Shown here: positions 51,190 to 60,253 of the stretch, in pieces | How positions within the stretch are numbered: the first letter of the stretch is position 1 | How the letters are laid out: each line of letters opens with the position of its first letter | From: Pyxidicoccus parkwaysis | Lineage (GTDB): Bacteria > Myxococcota > Myxococcia > Myxococcales > Myxococcaceae | Reading direction: 5' to 3' | NCBI RefSeq assembly: GCF_017301735.1 | Contig: NZ_CP071090.1 | Coordinates: 12,817,001 to 12,881,000 of the forward strand | Length of the DNA: 64,000 bases | The notes under the pieces: model-generated | What the model was told of the DNA's origin: nothing | Databases searched by the model: none | The model's input: the letters and a program-made list of their open reading frames with translations, nothing else | Position numbers and translations under genes: made by a program

Positions 51190-51228
51190 CGGGCTGGAGG
51201 CCTTGGGGTCTCCAGCCCGTTTTCATTT
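51190..51228 (+). terminator. Original tRNA-Pro terminator, now beyond attR
   Basis: CGGGCTGGAG (51190-51199) pairs with CTCCAGCCCG (51210-51219), 10 bp, then TTTTCATTT. It stands at the distance a tRNA terminator would have from the displaced 3' end. Confidence 0.8.
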
Positions 51229-51600
51229 CCAGGCTGCCTGCTTCGGCCCTCCCATCCGCCAGATGGCCGCTGACCTGGCCGCCCGGCCCAGGTGCGTGTC
51301 GCGCTGGGTGGTGGAGAGGTTTCAGCAGCACCTGGGTCACCTTTGGGTGGCCGTTCGTGGTGCACGCGGCCTGAGCACGGGAGACGCAAGGCCAGCGGCA
51401 GCTGACGTATTCGACAAGAACTGGCCTCTCGGCACGGCAGGGCGGCGCACGCACCAGGTCCGAAGACGACGAACACGAGGGCGAGTCCGTCATCGACGGG
51501 CCGAGCGTCGCCGCGCGCCAGCTCGCCCATCTGGCACAGGCGTCGCTGGGCGCTTCGGCGTAGCCGGTAACGGCTCGCCGATGCGAGCGCGCGGCTGGGC
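51229..51600. other. 372 bp right of the element, no gene supported
   Basis: No frame here has a convincing start and composition. A plus-strand frame from 51263 (MAADLAARPRCVSRWVVERF) is open for some distance but unlike any family I know. Confidence 0.4.
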
Positions 51601-52044
51601 TCAGCCCTGGACTTCCGCCCTGAATGCAATCTCTATCAGCTGCTCGGGGAAGGCCAAGGCAGACACGCCGATAAGATTGCTGGCAACCTGCGGCACCGCC
51701 TGCTTGTAGACCAGCGGCCGCACCTTCGAACTGGCTGCGAAGGCAGACGGAACGTCGAGCACGAACAGCGTTTCTTCCACCACGTCCGTCATGGTCGCGC
51801 CCAGTTCGGCCAGCAGCACCTCGGCATTCTCGTAGGTGCGCTTCATCTGCGCTTCCATGGTCGAGAAGTCCGAGGGCTTGCCGTCCGCGCCCAGCACTGC
51901 CGGAGCGACGAGCTCGCCCCGCGGGGTGTGCGAAAGCTGGCCGGAGACGTAGATGGTGTTGTTCACGCGGACGGCCTGCACGTAGCCATACGCCTTTTCC
52001 CAAGGAACCCCGAAGCTGGCGGTCTTTCGATTCGAGCTGCTCAT
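51601..52044 (-). CDS. RidA-family protein
   Basis: 147 aa. GYVQAVRVNNTIYVSGQLSH, QMKRTYENAEVLLAELGATMTDVVEETLFVLDV and FPEQLIEIAFRAEV are the YjgF/RidA pattern, although the usual C-terminal Arg-Glu motif (VEIEAxA) is varied and the canonical active-site Arg is not clear. RidA proteins hydrolyse reactive enamines. ATG 52044 follows AGAGGGTG. Same strand as the dehydrogenase upstream, 147 bp apart. Confidence 0.83.
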   Translation of the reverse strand: MSSSNRKTASFGVPWEKAYGYVQAVRVNNTIYVSGQLSHTPRGELVAPAVLGADGKPSDFSTMEAQMKRTYENAEVLLAELGATMTDVVEETLFVLDVPSAFAASSKVRPLVYKQAVPQVASNLIGVSALAFPEQLIEIAFRAEVQG

Positions 52045-52191
52045 GATGTCACCCTCTGAGTGGAAGCCGGATTCTGAACGGCTCCACCGCCGGCAGCACC
52101 CCCCATCCGAGGGAGCCTCGCACTCCTCCAACGAGGGAGACGCTCTCCGCGCAGCGCGTGACGCAGATCCAGCCCCGGCTCCGCCCCCGCT

Positions 52192-52959
52192 TCAGAGCAA
52201 CATGCCGCCGGACGCCTCGATGCGCTGACCGGTAATCCAGTGGTTTTCGGGCGCGAGCAGGAGCGCGACTGCGCCGCCGATGTCGTCGGGGAGACCGACG
52301 CGGCCCAGCGCGGTGGCCGCCGCGATGTGCTTGCTCACCTCCGGGTTGTCACGGATGGCGCCGCCACGGAAGTCGGTGGCGACCGGGCCCGGGGCGAAGG
52401 TGTTCACCGAAATCTTCCGAGGCGCGAGCTCCTTGGCGAGGTAGCGCGTCAGCACCTCCAGGCCTCCCTTCATCACCGCGTAGACCGACGAGCCCGGGAA
52501 GCTCATGCGGGTGAGGCCCGAGGAGATGTTCACGATGCGGCCGCCATCCGCGAGCAGCGGCGCAAGCTTCTGGGTGAGGAAGAAGGGCCCCTTCAGGTGG
52601 ACGTTCATCATCTCGTCGAACGTCGCCTCGGTCGTCTCCAGGAAGGGGACGCTCGCACCCGTCCCGCCGTTGTTGACCAGGAAGTCGAAGCGCTCGCTAC
52701 CCCAGGTGGTGCCGAGTGCCTCGCGCACCGCCCCGGCGAACGCGTCGAAGCTCGCGGTGTTCGCGACGTCGAGCTGGAGCGCCGTGGCCTTGCGTCCCCT
52801 GGCGTTGAGCTCCGCGACGACCTCCGCGGCTGCGTCGGTCCGGCTGTGATAGGTGATGATGCTGTCGACGCCGCGGTCGGCCAGATGGAGGGCCATGCTC
52901 CTGCCGAGGCCACGGCTTCCGCCAGTGATGAGGGCAATCTGCGTACGGGTCGTGCTCAT
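52192..52959 (-). CDS. Short-chain dehydrogenase/reductase
   Basis: 255 aa. NAD(P)-binding TGGSRGLGRSMA, NNGGTGASVP (NNAG variant), active-site Ser in VNISSG and the YxxxK pair in SSVYAVMKGGLEVL; APGPVATDF follows. FabG-like by pattern, substrate unknown. ATG 52959 has AGGAG 6 nt before it. It is divergent from the LysR gene and is the likely target of that regulator. Confidence 0.92.
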   Translation of the reverse strand: MSTTRTQIALITGGSRGLGRSMALHLADRGVDSIITYHSRTDAAAEVVAELNARGRKATALQLDVANTASFDAFAGAVREALGTTWGSERFDFLVNNGGTGASVPFLETTEATFDEMMNVHLKGPFFLTQKLAPLLADGGRIVNISSGLTRMSFPGSSVYAVMKGGLEVLTRYLAKELAPRKISVNTFAPGPVATDFRGGAIRDNPEVSKHIAAATALGRVGLPDDIGGAVALLLAPENHWITGQRIEASGGMLL

Positions 52960-53035
52960 GCGATGCTCCTTTTGGGCAACGCAGCGGAGATAATCCCGCG
53001 TGGTCGGCGGAAAAAGCCGCTGGACGACGACACAC

Positions 53036-53055
53036 TGTTTCGAAAATTGGAAACA
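53036..53055. promoter_or_regulatory. Palindromic operator touching the LysR start codon
   Basis: TGTTTC-N8-GAAACA, perfect 6-bp arms, ending at the base before ATG 53056. It takes the place where a Shine-Dalgarno sequence would be. Probable LysR-type binding site in the 96-bp divergent promoter. Confidence 0.6.
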
Positions 53056-53976
53056 ATGAAGCTCGACCTGGAAGCGCTGAGGACGTTCGTGAAGGTCGCG
53101 GAGCTGGCGAGCTTCACGCGAGCCGCCGAGCAGCTCGGCCTGGCGAAGGCCCGGGTCTCGCTTCGCGTGAAGCAGCTCGAGGGCGAGCTGGGGGCCCGGC
53201 TCTTCCAGCGCTCGACGCGCAGCGTGCGCCTCACGGGGGAGGGCGAACAGCTCCTCGTCCGCGCGCATCGCCTGCTCGCCGAAGCGGACGACGTCTCGAC
53301 GTTGTTCCACTCGGCGCGGAGCATTCGCGGGCGCGTGCGCATCGACTTCCCCGTCACGCTCGCCCGGGAGCTCATCATTCCGCGCCTGCCCGAGCTCATC
53401 GCCCGGCATCCGGAGCTCGAGCTCACGGTCAGCGCGACGGACCGGCGGGTGGACGCATTCCGGGAGGGCTTCGACTGTGTGCTGCGCGGCGGAGGCACCG
53501 GGGACCCGAACCTCGTCGGCCGCCCTCTTGGCGCGCTGCGGATGATGAACTGCGCGAGCCCGGGATACCTCCGGAGCCATGGGACTCCGCGGCGCGTCGA
53601 GGACCTCGACAGGCACTTCATCGTCCACTACTCGTCGACGCTGGGCCCGGAGACACCGTCGTTCGAGTACCCGACGCGTGCGGGCTACCGGGAGTGGCCC
53701 ATGCGCAGCCTCCTCACCGTGAACAGCGTCGAGGCCTACCACGCTGCCTGCGTCGCGGGGCTCGGCATCATCCAGGTCCCCCGCGCCGGCATGCACGCCC
53801 GGCTCGCGGCGGGCACGCTGGTCGAAGTCCTGCCCGAATTCCCGTGCGCGCCGATGCCAGTCTCACTGCTGCACACGCACGGGCGCAACGTGCCTCGGCG
53901 CGTGCGGGTGGTGATGAACTGGATTGCCGAGGTGATGGGGCCGTACCTCGAGGCGGACGCGGGCCGGCCCTCCTAG
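53056..53976 (+). CDS. LysR-family transcriptional regulator
   Basis: 306 aa. Winged helix MKLDLEALRTFVKVAELASFTRAAEQLGLAKARVSLRVKQLEGELGARLFQRSTRSVRLTGEG, then a periplasmic-binding-fold effector domain (RGRVRIDFPVTLARELIIPRLPELIARHPELEL, FDCVLRGGG, AACVAGLGIIQVP). Effector unknown. There is no ribosome-binding site before the ATG. Divergent from the dehydrogenase gene, the classical LysR arrangement. Confidence 0.92.
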   Translation: MKLDLEALRTFVKVAELASFTRAAEQLGLAKARVSLRVKQLEGELGARLFQRSTRSVRLTGEGEQLLVRAHRLLAEADDVSTLFHSARSIRGRVRIDFPVTLARELIIPRLPELIARHPELELTVSATDRRVDAFREGFDCVLRGGGTGDPNLVGRPLGALRMMNCASPGYLRSHGTPRRVEDLDRHFIVHYSSTLGPETPSFEYPTRAGYREWPMRSLLTVNSVEAYHAACVAGLGIIQVPRAGMHARLAAGTLVEVLPEFPCAPMPVSLLHTHGRNVPRRVRVVMNWIAEVMGPYLEADAGRPS

Positions 53977-54333
53977 TCACAATGCCGGTCAGTCAGGGCG
54001 GGGGCTTGGGAGTCATTGCCATGGCGTCGCTCCATTGAGTGAGGGTGGGGGTGAGGCTCCACCAAGGTGCGTGTCACGGTGGAGGCTGCCCAGGGGCCTC
54101 CAAGGGCCACCCTGCCCGCCAGTCCGCACGTCACGCCAGCGGGTTGGGGGGCTCGAGGCCCCCAGCAGCACGCCCGTGCGCCGAGCGAGCGCCGCCGGGC
54201 GAAGGAATACGAGACGTGAGCCACCACCCCTTCGCAAAAAAAGAAGAGGGGACGTGACTTCCGGCACATGTGCACGCGCATGGGGACCGCCATCCTGCCT
54301 CGCATCCACGCAACACCCGCGAGGCAACGCCCC
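53977..54333. other. 357-bp intergenic region, no gene seen
   Basis: Contains a GGGGGC-TCGAG-GCCCCC stem near 54147-54164 without a T run, and an A-rich stretch (AAAAAAAGAAGAGG) near 54236. No tRNA or ORF is supported. Confidence 0.45.
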
Positions 54334-54744
54334 ATGAATCTGAAGCTCCTCCTCCCCGCCCTCCTTCTTGGCGCCAGCGCCGACGCCGCCACCCTCACGC
54401 TGAATCTCGAAGGCCTGCAGGAGGCGAAGGGCCACGTCTACATCTCCGTCGCGGCGGACGCCGACGCGTTCGACGGCAAGGGCAGGCCCACGGCCGTGCA
54501 GCGCGTGGAGGTGACCGGACCCAAGCTCACCGTCACGTTTCCGGACCTCGCACCCGGCACCTACGCGGTGAGCCTGTTCCACGACGCCAATGGCAACGGC
54601 AAGCTGGACACCAACTTCATCGGCATCCCCAAGGAGGGCTACGGCTTCAGCAACAACGTGGGTGAGCGCGGCAAGCCGAAGTTCTCCGAGGCGAAGTTCA
54701 CGCTCGCCGCCGAAGGCACCACCCTCGACATCGTCGTGTTCTGA
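54334..54744 (+). CDS. DUF2141-domain exported protein
   Basis: 136 aa. MNLKLLLPALLLGASADA is a signal peptide. The mature part TLTLNLEGLQEAKGHVYISVAADADAF, PGTYAVSLFHDANGNGKLDTNFIGIPKEGYGFSNN is the DUF2141 pattern. Function unknown. In other bacteria DUF2141 genes stand next to carotenoid genes, and here the next gene (11 bp on) is a carotenoid oxygenase. Confidence 0.88.
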   Translation: MNLKLLLPALLLGASADAATLTLNLEGLQEAKGHVYISVAADADAFDGKGRPTAVQRVEVTGPKLTVTFPDLAPGTYAVSLFHDANGNGKLDTNFIGIPKEGYGFSNNVGERGKPKFSEAKFTLAAEGTTLDIVVF

Positions 54745-54755
54745 GGGAGGCCACC

Positions 54756-56171
54756 ATGGACCGCCGCTCACTTCTGCAAGGGATGGCCGCCACGCTGCTC
54801 GCCGGCTGCGTGGGCCCCAGGGTCTCCATTCCCGCACCCGGCGCCCCTCCGGACTGGGGGCTGGGCTGGCGCTCCGTGACGGTGGACGCGCTGGAGCCCG
54901 TTGCCGCACGCGTGCGTGGGCGCTTCCCCGCGCCGCTGCACGGCACGCTGTACCGCAATGGCCCCGCGCGCCTGGAGCGCGGGGGCGAGCGGGTGTCGCA
55001 CTGGTTCATGGGCGACGGCATGGTGCAGGCCTTCCGCATCGGCCCGGGCGGCCTGACGCACCACGGCCGCTTCGTGCAGACGCCCATCCACCGAGGTGAG
55101 CGCGTGCGTGGCAACGAGGCGTTCAACCCCGCCAACACCTCCGTGCTCGCCGTGGGTGGCGACCTGCTGGCGCTCTGCGAGGCGGGGGCCGCGTACCGGC
55201 TGGACCCGCGGACGCTGGAGACGCGTGGACCCAAGGAGTGGGGGCCGGAGCTCGAGTCGATGCCCTTCTCCGCGCACCCGCTGCCAGAGCGCGACGGCAG
55301 TTATTGGAACTTCGGGCTCGCGCCCTATGCCAGCGAGCAGGGACTGTTGCTGCTCTACCACTTCGACGCGGGCGGGCGCCTGCTGCAATGGACGCACCTG
55401 CCCACGCCCTTTCCCGGCTATGCGCACGCGTTCACGCAGACGGAGCGCCACCTGGTGCTGCTGCTCGCGCCGCTCCTGTGGGAGGGCGAGCGGGGTGTCA
55501 CGTGGTTCGACGCGGAAGCCTGGCAGCCCTCGCGCGGCACCGCGGTGCTGCTGGTGGACAAGGCGGACCTCTCGCGAGTCACGGTGCGCGAGCTGCCCGC
55601 GGGATTCGTGTTCCACTTCGGCCATGCCTGGGAGGACGGCGACCGCGTGCGCGCGTACGCGTGCTGGTACGAGGACGCGCAGTTCATGCACACGGACCTT
55701 GCCACCACGGCGCGCGGGCGTGCGGCCGGCGTGAAGCACGCGCGTCTGGCGGAGGTGGAGATTCCCCTGGGGGAGGGCAGGGGACGCGTCACCCCCACTT
55801 CGCACGGCGCGGAGTTCCCCGTGATGGACGCGCGCTTCCTGGGGCGGCGTGCGCGCGTGCACTTCGTGACGCTGGAGGACACGGACGCGTCGCGACCTCA
55901 CGGCGGCGCCATCGGGCGCGTGGACGTGGAGTCCGGCGGAGTGCAGCGCTTCGACTACGGCCCGGGCGTCATCCCGGAGGAGCACCTGTTCGTGCCCTCG
56001 GGCGCGCGCGAGGGACAGGGCTGGCTGGTGGGCACGTCGCTCGACTGCGTGCGCGCCGAGACGCGCGTGGCCGCCTTCGACGCGGAGCACCTGGAGGACG
56101 GCCCCGTGGCCATGGCGGTGCTGCCGCGCGCGCTGCCGGTGGGCATCCACGGGACGTTCGTGAAGGCCTAG
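54756..56171 (+). CDS. Carotenoid cleavage oxygenase (RPE65 family), exported
   Basis: 471 aa. MDRRSLLQGMAATLLAGC combines a twin-arginine-like start with a lipobox, so it may be exported folded and lipidated. FPAPLHGTLYRNGPARLE and WFMGDGMVQAFRI are family signatures. Candidate iron-binding His are in FSAHPL, GYAHAFTQTE, FHFGHAWED and near the C-terminus VGIHGTFV. It probably cleaves carotenoid or apocarotenoid double bonds with O2. Cotranscribed with the DUF2141 gene. Confidence 0.87.
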   Translation: MDRRSLLQGMAATLLAGCVGPRVSIPAPGAPPDWGLGWRSVTVDALEPVAARVRGRFPAPLHGTLYRNGPARLERGGERVSHWFMGDGMVQAFRIGPGGLTHHGRFVQTPIHRGERVRGNEAFNPANTSVLAVGGDLLALCEAGAAYRLDPRTLETRGPKEWGPELESMPFSAHPLPERDGSYWNFGLAPYASEQGLLLLYHFDAGGRLLQWTHLPTPFPGYAHAFTQTERHLVLLLAPLLWEGERGVTWFDAEAWQPSRGTAVLLVDKADLSRVTVRELPAGFVFHFGHAWEDGDRVRAYACWYEDAQFMHTDLATTARGRAAGVKHARLAEVEIPLGEGRGRVTPTSHGAEFPVMDARFLGRRARVHFVTLEDTDASRPHGGAIGRVDVESGGVQRFDYGPGVIPEEHLFVPSGAREGQGWLVGTSLDCVRAETRVAAFDAEHLEDGPVAMAVLPRALPVGIHGTFVKA

Positions 56172-56515
56172 CGCGGGGAACAGTCGCGCGGAAGGCTCAG
56201 GCTGCCCGGGGCTCCCGCCACGCTGGCCTTCTGCCAGGCGCATGTGCGCCGCAAATCCTTCGAGGCGCAGCCATTCGCTCCCATCTGCGAAGAGGTGCTG
56301 AAACTCACCGGAGAGCGGGATGCCAACGAGTCAAGCGTCCCATCCTGAGTTCGTTCCTCCTGTCAGGGGTTGATGCAGGTGCCGGCACAGAAGCCGGCCC
56401 GCGCCGAGCGCACGAGGCCTACCCTGTCCTCTCCCGGCCGGGGAGACTCGCGAGGATTCTTCTCCTGGGGCTGCCTGCTTTGGGTGGCCTCGGGTGACTG
56501 AGCCCCCACGCCCCC
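56172..56515. other. 344-bp intergenic region holding an IS66 scrap
   Basis: The only recognisable content is the transposase remnant at 56220-56348. The rest, up to the sigma factor start, shows no gene. Confidence 0.5.
56220..56348 (+). pseudogene. IS66-type transposase remnant
   Basis: The plus frame reads TLAFCQAHVRRKSFEAQ and ICEEVLKLTGE before TGA at 56348. This matches the conserved CWAHxRRKFFEA...ALxLIGELY segment of IS66 TnpC. No other part of the element remains. Confidence 0.6.
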
Positions 56516-57136
56516 ATGAAACCCACCCTCAGGCTCTTGAAGACCCGGCCTCCACCCGATGCCCAGGCCTGGGAGGAGCGGGTCCAGGCCGAGCTGCGCC
56601 AGGGGGATGGCGGCGCCGCGGCCGACCTCTACGAGAGGCTGGCGCCTGTCGTGGACCGCGCCCTGCTCCGCCTCTTCGGCGGCCGGGACGCCGAGCACGA
56701 TGACCTGGTGCAGTCCACCTTCGAGCAGCTGGTCCTCACCCTGGTGCGGGGGCGCTTCGCGGGCGGCTGCAGCCTGGAGACGTGGGTGACGCGAATCGCC
56801 ACGCACCTGGGGCTGAACGTGATGCGCTCGAGGACGACGGAGCGCCGCCACGTGGAGCGCGAGGCCAGCGAGGAGGTGGTCTCCGCCGTCGCCGCGCGGG
56901 ATGGCCGGCGAGACGCGGACACGTGGGCCGAGGTGGAGGAGCTACGCCGGCAGCTCCTCTATCTCGACCCCGTGAAGGCGGAGACCCTCTTCCTCCATGA
57001 TGTGCTCGGCCATAGCCTCTCGGAGATCGCGGTGATGATGCGGGTGTCGGTGGCGGCGGCCCAGTCGAGGCTGGTGCGAGGACGGCGGGAGCTGGAGGCG
57101 CGGATCGAGGCCTCGCGGAAGGCGGAGGTGCCATGA
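56516..57136 (+). CDS. ECF-family RNA polymerase sigma factor
   Basis: 206 aa. Region 2: ADLYERLAPVVDRALLRLFGGRDAEHDDLVQSTFEQLVLTLVRGRF, with GCSLETWVTRIATHLGLN. Region 4: LDPVKAETLFLHDVLGHSLSEIAVMMRVSVAAAQSRLVRGRREL. It overlaps the FecR-like gene by 4 bp (ATGA). First gene of a three-gene operon with a FecR-type regulator and an SUMF-like lipoprotein. Confidence 0.9.
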   Translation: MKPTLRLLKTRPPPDAQAWEERVQAELRQGDGGAAADLYERLAPVVDRALLRLFGGRDAEHDDLVQSTFEQLVLTLVRGRFAGGCSLETWVTRIATHLGLNVMRSRTTERRHVEREASEEVVSAVAARDGRRDADTWAEVEELRRQLLYLDPVKAETLFLHDVLGHSLSEIAVMMRVSVAAAQSRLVRGRRELEARIEASRKAEVP

Positions 57137-58212
57137 CGCCGCGCAAGAAGACGAGCGGAGAGCTGCTGCGGGCATGGTCCAAGGCGCCCCTGCCCGAGGC
57201 TCCCGCCACGGACGATTTGCGCCGGGCCCGGGTCACCGCCGCCATGCGCGCGGCCGTGAGCGCCGCCCAGGCCGCGCAGGCGCGTCAGCGCCGCTGGAGG
57301 CTCGCCGCCGTCGCCGCCGTCCTGCTGGTGCTCGTCCCGCTGGGAGGCCTGCTCGCGCTGCGGGCCTCTCGCGCACCGGGTCCCCCCCGGCTGCTGTCGG
57401 TCTCCGGCAATGTGTTCGTGGTGCGAGCCGGGCAGGCACGCCCCGCCGAGACAGGCACGCGCCTGAGCCTCGCGGACGAGGTGGGCACCCTGGATGGCGC
57501 GGGCGCACGTCTCGAAATCCCTGGGACCTCCACGGTGGACCTCGCTCCCTCCACGCGCTTGAGCCTCGTGAGCCAGGGCGTCCGGCTCACCGCGGGAGAG
57601 GTCTACGTGTACGTCAGCCCCCTGGGCTCCCAGCGCTCGTTCCAGGTGGAGACGCCTCATGCCACCGCCGTCGTGCACGGCACCTCGTTCCTCGTCAGCG
57701 TGAAGCCGATGGGCGACTCGACTCGCAGCACGGTGGCGGTGCGCGAGGGGCTGGTGGTCGTGCACTGGCACGGCGGTGAGGTGATGCTCGGCCCGGGACA
57801 GAGCTGGACCTCGGCCGAGGAGCCCACCGCGCCCGCCTCGACGCCGCCTCCCACCGAGGAGCCCGCCGCGCCCGCCCCGAAGCCGCCTCCCATCGAGGAG
57901 CCCACCCCCACGCCTCCACCGCGTGCTCCGCCCGGTGGCAGGCCGGCGTCGAAGAGCCCTCCACATGGACGGCCTCCCCCGCCCCCCCCGCCTCCGGACA
58001 GCGAGCGCGAGGCCTCGGCCATCAGCCAGCTCGCGCTCCAGAACCAGCTCTACCAGCAGGGCCTGGCGGCGCGGCGGCGCGGCGACGAGGCCGAGGCGGT
58101 GCGCTTCTTCAGCGAGCTGCTCGAGCGCTTTCCCGACAGCGCCCTGGCGGACGAGGCCCGGCAGCAGCGGACCCAGGCGCTCGAGAAGCAGCAGGAGCCT
58201 CCAGCTCCATGA
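57133..58212 (+). CDS. FecR-domain membrane protein, likely anti-sigma/regulator
   Basis: 359 aa. A short basic cytoplasmic N-terminus, one membrane span (residues about 57-77, LAAVAAVLLVLVPLGGLLAL) and then a FecR domain (LSVSGNVFVVRAGQ, TSTVDLAPSTRLSLVSQGVRLTAGEVYVYV, FQVETPHATAVVHGTSFLVSV). A Pro-rich linker of about 60 residues (PPPTEEPAAPAPKPPP) leads to a TPR-like end. It should control the coupled sigma factor from the membrane. Overlaps both neighbours by 4 bp. Confidence 0.87.
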   Translation: MTPRKKTSGELLRAWSKAPLPEAPATDDLRRARVTAAMRAAVSAAQAAQARQRRWRLAAVAAVLLVLVPLGGLLALRASRAPGPPRLLSVSGNVFVVRAGQARPAETGTRLSLADEVGTLDGAGARLEIPGTSTVDLAPSTRLSLVSQGVRLTAGEVYVYVSPLGSQRSFQVETPHATAVVHGTSFLVSVKPMGDSTRSTVAVREGLVVVHWHGGEVMLGPGQSWTSAEEPTAPASTPPPTEEPAAPAPKPPPIEEPTPTPPPRAPPGGRPASKSPPHGRPPPPPPPPDSEREASAISQLALQNQLYQQGLAARRRGDEAEAVRFFSELLERFPDSALADEARQQRTQALEKQQEPPAP

Positions 58213-59285
58213 GGCTCCTCGTCATCCATGCCCTGGTGCTGCTGCTGGCCGGCTGTCAGCTCCAACCCGGCCCCATCGAGCTGCTCCCCGTCGGCCCCGA
58301 GGAGGAGCCCTCCGACTCGGGCGTCGACGCGGGAGCGCCCGATGATGGGGGAGCGCCCGATGATGGGGGAGCGCCGTCCCCGCCGGACGCGGGAGCCCCG
58401 GATGCCGGAGTCGATGGCGGCGTCCTCTCCACGCGTCCGTCGTGCCGGCAGGAGCCGCGGTGCGGCGGCCAGGGCTGCTGCGATGAAGGCCCCGTCCTCC
58501 AGGGCGCCTTTCCGATGGGGCGCGGCCCGGGTACGGACGCCTGGGACGGGGGCGCCACCGCGGAGGAGCCCGAGCACACCGCGAACCTGGGCCCCTTCGC
58601 CCTGGAGACCTACGAGGTCACCGTCGGGCGCTTCCGCGAGTACGTCGCCAGCTATCCCGGGCCGCCCGCGCCGGACGCGGGAGCCCAGGCCGCGATTCCC
58701 GGCAGCGGCTGGCAGTCCACCTGGGACAGCCGGCTGCCGGCCACGGGAGCCGCGCTCGCCAGCCTGCTGTCGTGCGGAACGAACGCCACCTGGACGGCGG
58801 CGCCCGGCCCGGGCGAGGACCGTCCCATCAACTGCGTGAGCTGGTACGAGGCCTTCGCCTTCTGCGCCTGGGACGGGCGCGAGCTGCCCACCGAGGCCCA
58901 GTGGGAGCTCACCTCGGCCGGCGCCGGAGAGAACCGCCTGTTCCCCTGGGGCCAGGACCTGCCCACCCCCAGTCTCGCCACCTACGAGAACACGGGTGGC
59001 CCCGTTCCCGTCGGCAGCCACCCGGCGGGAGCGGGGCGGTGGGGACAGCTCGACCTGGGAGGCAACGTCGCCGAGTGGGTTCTCGATGCCTTCGAGGGCA
59101 CCTGGTACGTCTCACGCGGCAACCCCTGCAATGACTGCTCGGCCCTCACGGGGGTGACGCGAGGTTTCCGGGGAGGCTCGTGGAGCACGGGCACGCCCCG
59201 GCTGCGCGCCGCCAGCCGCACGGGGATGACGCCCGACTCCCGCTCGGACGCCGTGGGTCTGCGCTGCGTGCGCACCCACTTCTGA
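58209..59285 (+). CDS. SUMF1/formylglycine-generating-enzyme-like lipoprotein
   Basis: 358 aa. MRLLVIHALVLLLAGC is a lipoprotein signal. A low-complexity linker follows (DAGAPDDGGAPDDGGAPSPPDAGAPDAG, partly an 18-bp repeat). The FGE-sulfatase domain has the usual motifs: LETYEVTVGRFREYV, PINCVSWYEAFAFCAWDGRELPTEAQWE, DLGGNVAEWV, RGFRGGSWS and GLRCVRTHF. The active-site Cys pair of true formylglycine enzymes is not clear, so it is more likely a structural or ligand-binding variant. Cotranscribed with the sigma factor and FecR genes. Confidence 0.82.
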   Translation: MRLLVIHALVLLLAGCQLQPGPIELLPVGPEEEPSDSGVDAGAPDDGGAPDDGGAPSPPDAGAPDAGVDGGVLSTRPSCRQEPRCGGQGCCDEGPVLQGAFPMGRGPGTDAWDGGATAEEPEHTANLGPFALETYEVTVGRFREYVASYPGPPAPDAGAQAAIPGSGWQSTWDSRLPATGAALASLLSCGTNATWTAAPGPGEDRPINCVSWYEAFAFCAWDGRELPTEAQWELTSAGAGENRLFPWGQDLPTPSLATYENTGGPVPVGSHPAGAGRWGQLDLGGNVAEWVLDAFEGTWYVSRGNPCNDCSALTGVTRGFRGGSWSTGTPRLRAASRTGMTPDSRSDAVGLRCVRTHF

Positions 59286-59296
59286 GCCCGCGGCCC

Positions 59297-60253
59297 TCAG
59301 GGCCCCAGAAACACTCCGGCCCGAAGGCCGAGCCGGAAGGCAGGCACCGGCGCCACCGGCTCACCGCGCACGAGGATGTCGGTCCGCGCCGCCACGGTGG
59401 CCTCCGCTCCCAGCAGCACGCCCAGCCGGCTCCACGTGGGAGACAGCAGCTCCGCGCCCACCCGCCCGCCGACGACGGCACGAAAACCCGACCCGTGCGC
59501 ACCGGTGCCGCCCTCGTCGATGGAGGCGGAGCGCCGCTCGCCCACGAGCTCGGCGCGGACGCGGGGCCGCCACCCGCCGCGCGACAGGAACGCCCCCAGC
59601 CCGGTGGCGACCCAGAGCGCCCGGACCTCCACACCGTCCGGCTCCGCCAGCCCCGCGCCCCAGCCCGCCTCGAACACGCCGAGCACGGGCAGCGCGCCAA
59701 GCTGCTGGCGCAAGCCCACCCAGGCGCCGGCCTGACCGCGAGCGCCACCCAGCGCAGGCGAGGCCGCCGCGCCCAGCTCCCACCAGCGCGCCCAACTGGT
59801 ACTGGCGACCGTGGGGGCGGGCGTGGAGGGAATGACCCCGCTTGCGGGTGGCGCGGGAGGAGACTCGGGAAGCGCGGGCATGACGGGAACCTCCTCCACC
59901 CGGCCCTCCACCAGCACCTGGCTCTCCACCAGCTCCGTGCGGCGCACCTCGGTCAGGGTGGCGATGATGAGCCCCACTGCGCGCCACCGCTCCACGCGCG
60001 GATCCTCCTTCTTGAAGCGCAGCGTGCGCTGGAGCGGCGGGTCCCCCAGCAGGACCTGGATGTCCGCGCCGAGCTCTCCCTCCAGCCAGGTGACCTGGGC
60101 CCGCACCGCCTCGGGCACCTCGGTGGTTGCTTGCAGCTCACACCTTCCCTCGCCGAGGGTGGCATTGCAGGCCGCGAGCAGAGCCTGGGCGGACTCGGTA
60201 TCGCCCTCCCGGTTGAGCAGCGCGACGAGCACGACCAGCGCGGTGGATTGCAT
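59297..60253 (-). CDS. Hypothetical envelope protein, convergent with the ECF operon
   Basis: 318 aa. It begins MQSTALVVLVALLNREGD, a short hydrophobic start that could be a weak signal, with AACNATLGEGRCELQ cysteines. After a Pro-rich linker (PPAPPASGVIPSTPAPT) the second half has alternating hydrophobic strands (GVFEAGWGAGLAEP, ALWVATGLGAFLSRGGWRPRVRAELVGER, GGRVGAELLSP) like a small outer-membrane barrel. I do not recognise a family. It ends 11 bp from the SUMF-like gene. Confidence 0.65.
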   Translation of the reverse strand: MQSTALVVLVALLNREGDTESAQALLAACNATLGEGRCELQATTEVPEAVRAQVTWLEGELGADIQVLLGDPPLQRTLRFKKEDPRVERWRAVGLIIATLTEVRRTELVESQVLVEGRVEEVPVMPALPESPPAPPASGVIPSTPAPTVASTSWARWWELGAAASPALGGARGQAGAWVGLRQQLGALPVLGVFEAGWGAGLAEPDGVEVRALWVATGLGAFLSRGGWRPRVRAELVGERRSASIDEGGTGAHGSGFRAVVGGRVGAELLSPTWSRLGVLLGAEATVAARTDILVRGEPVAPVPAFRLGLRAGVFLGP

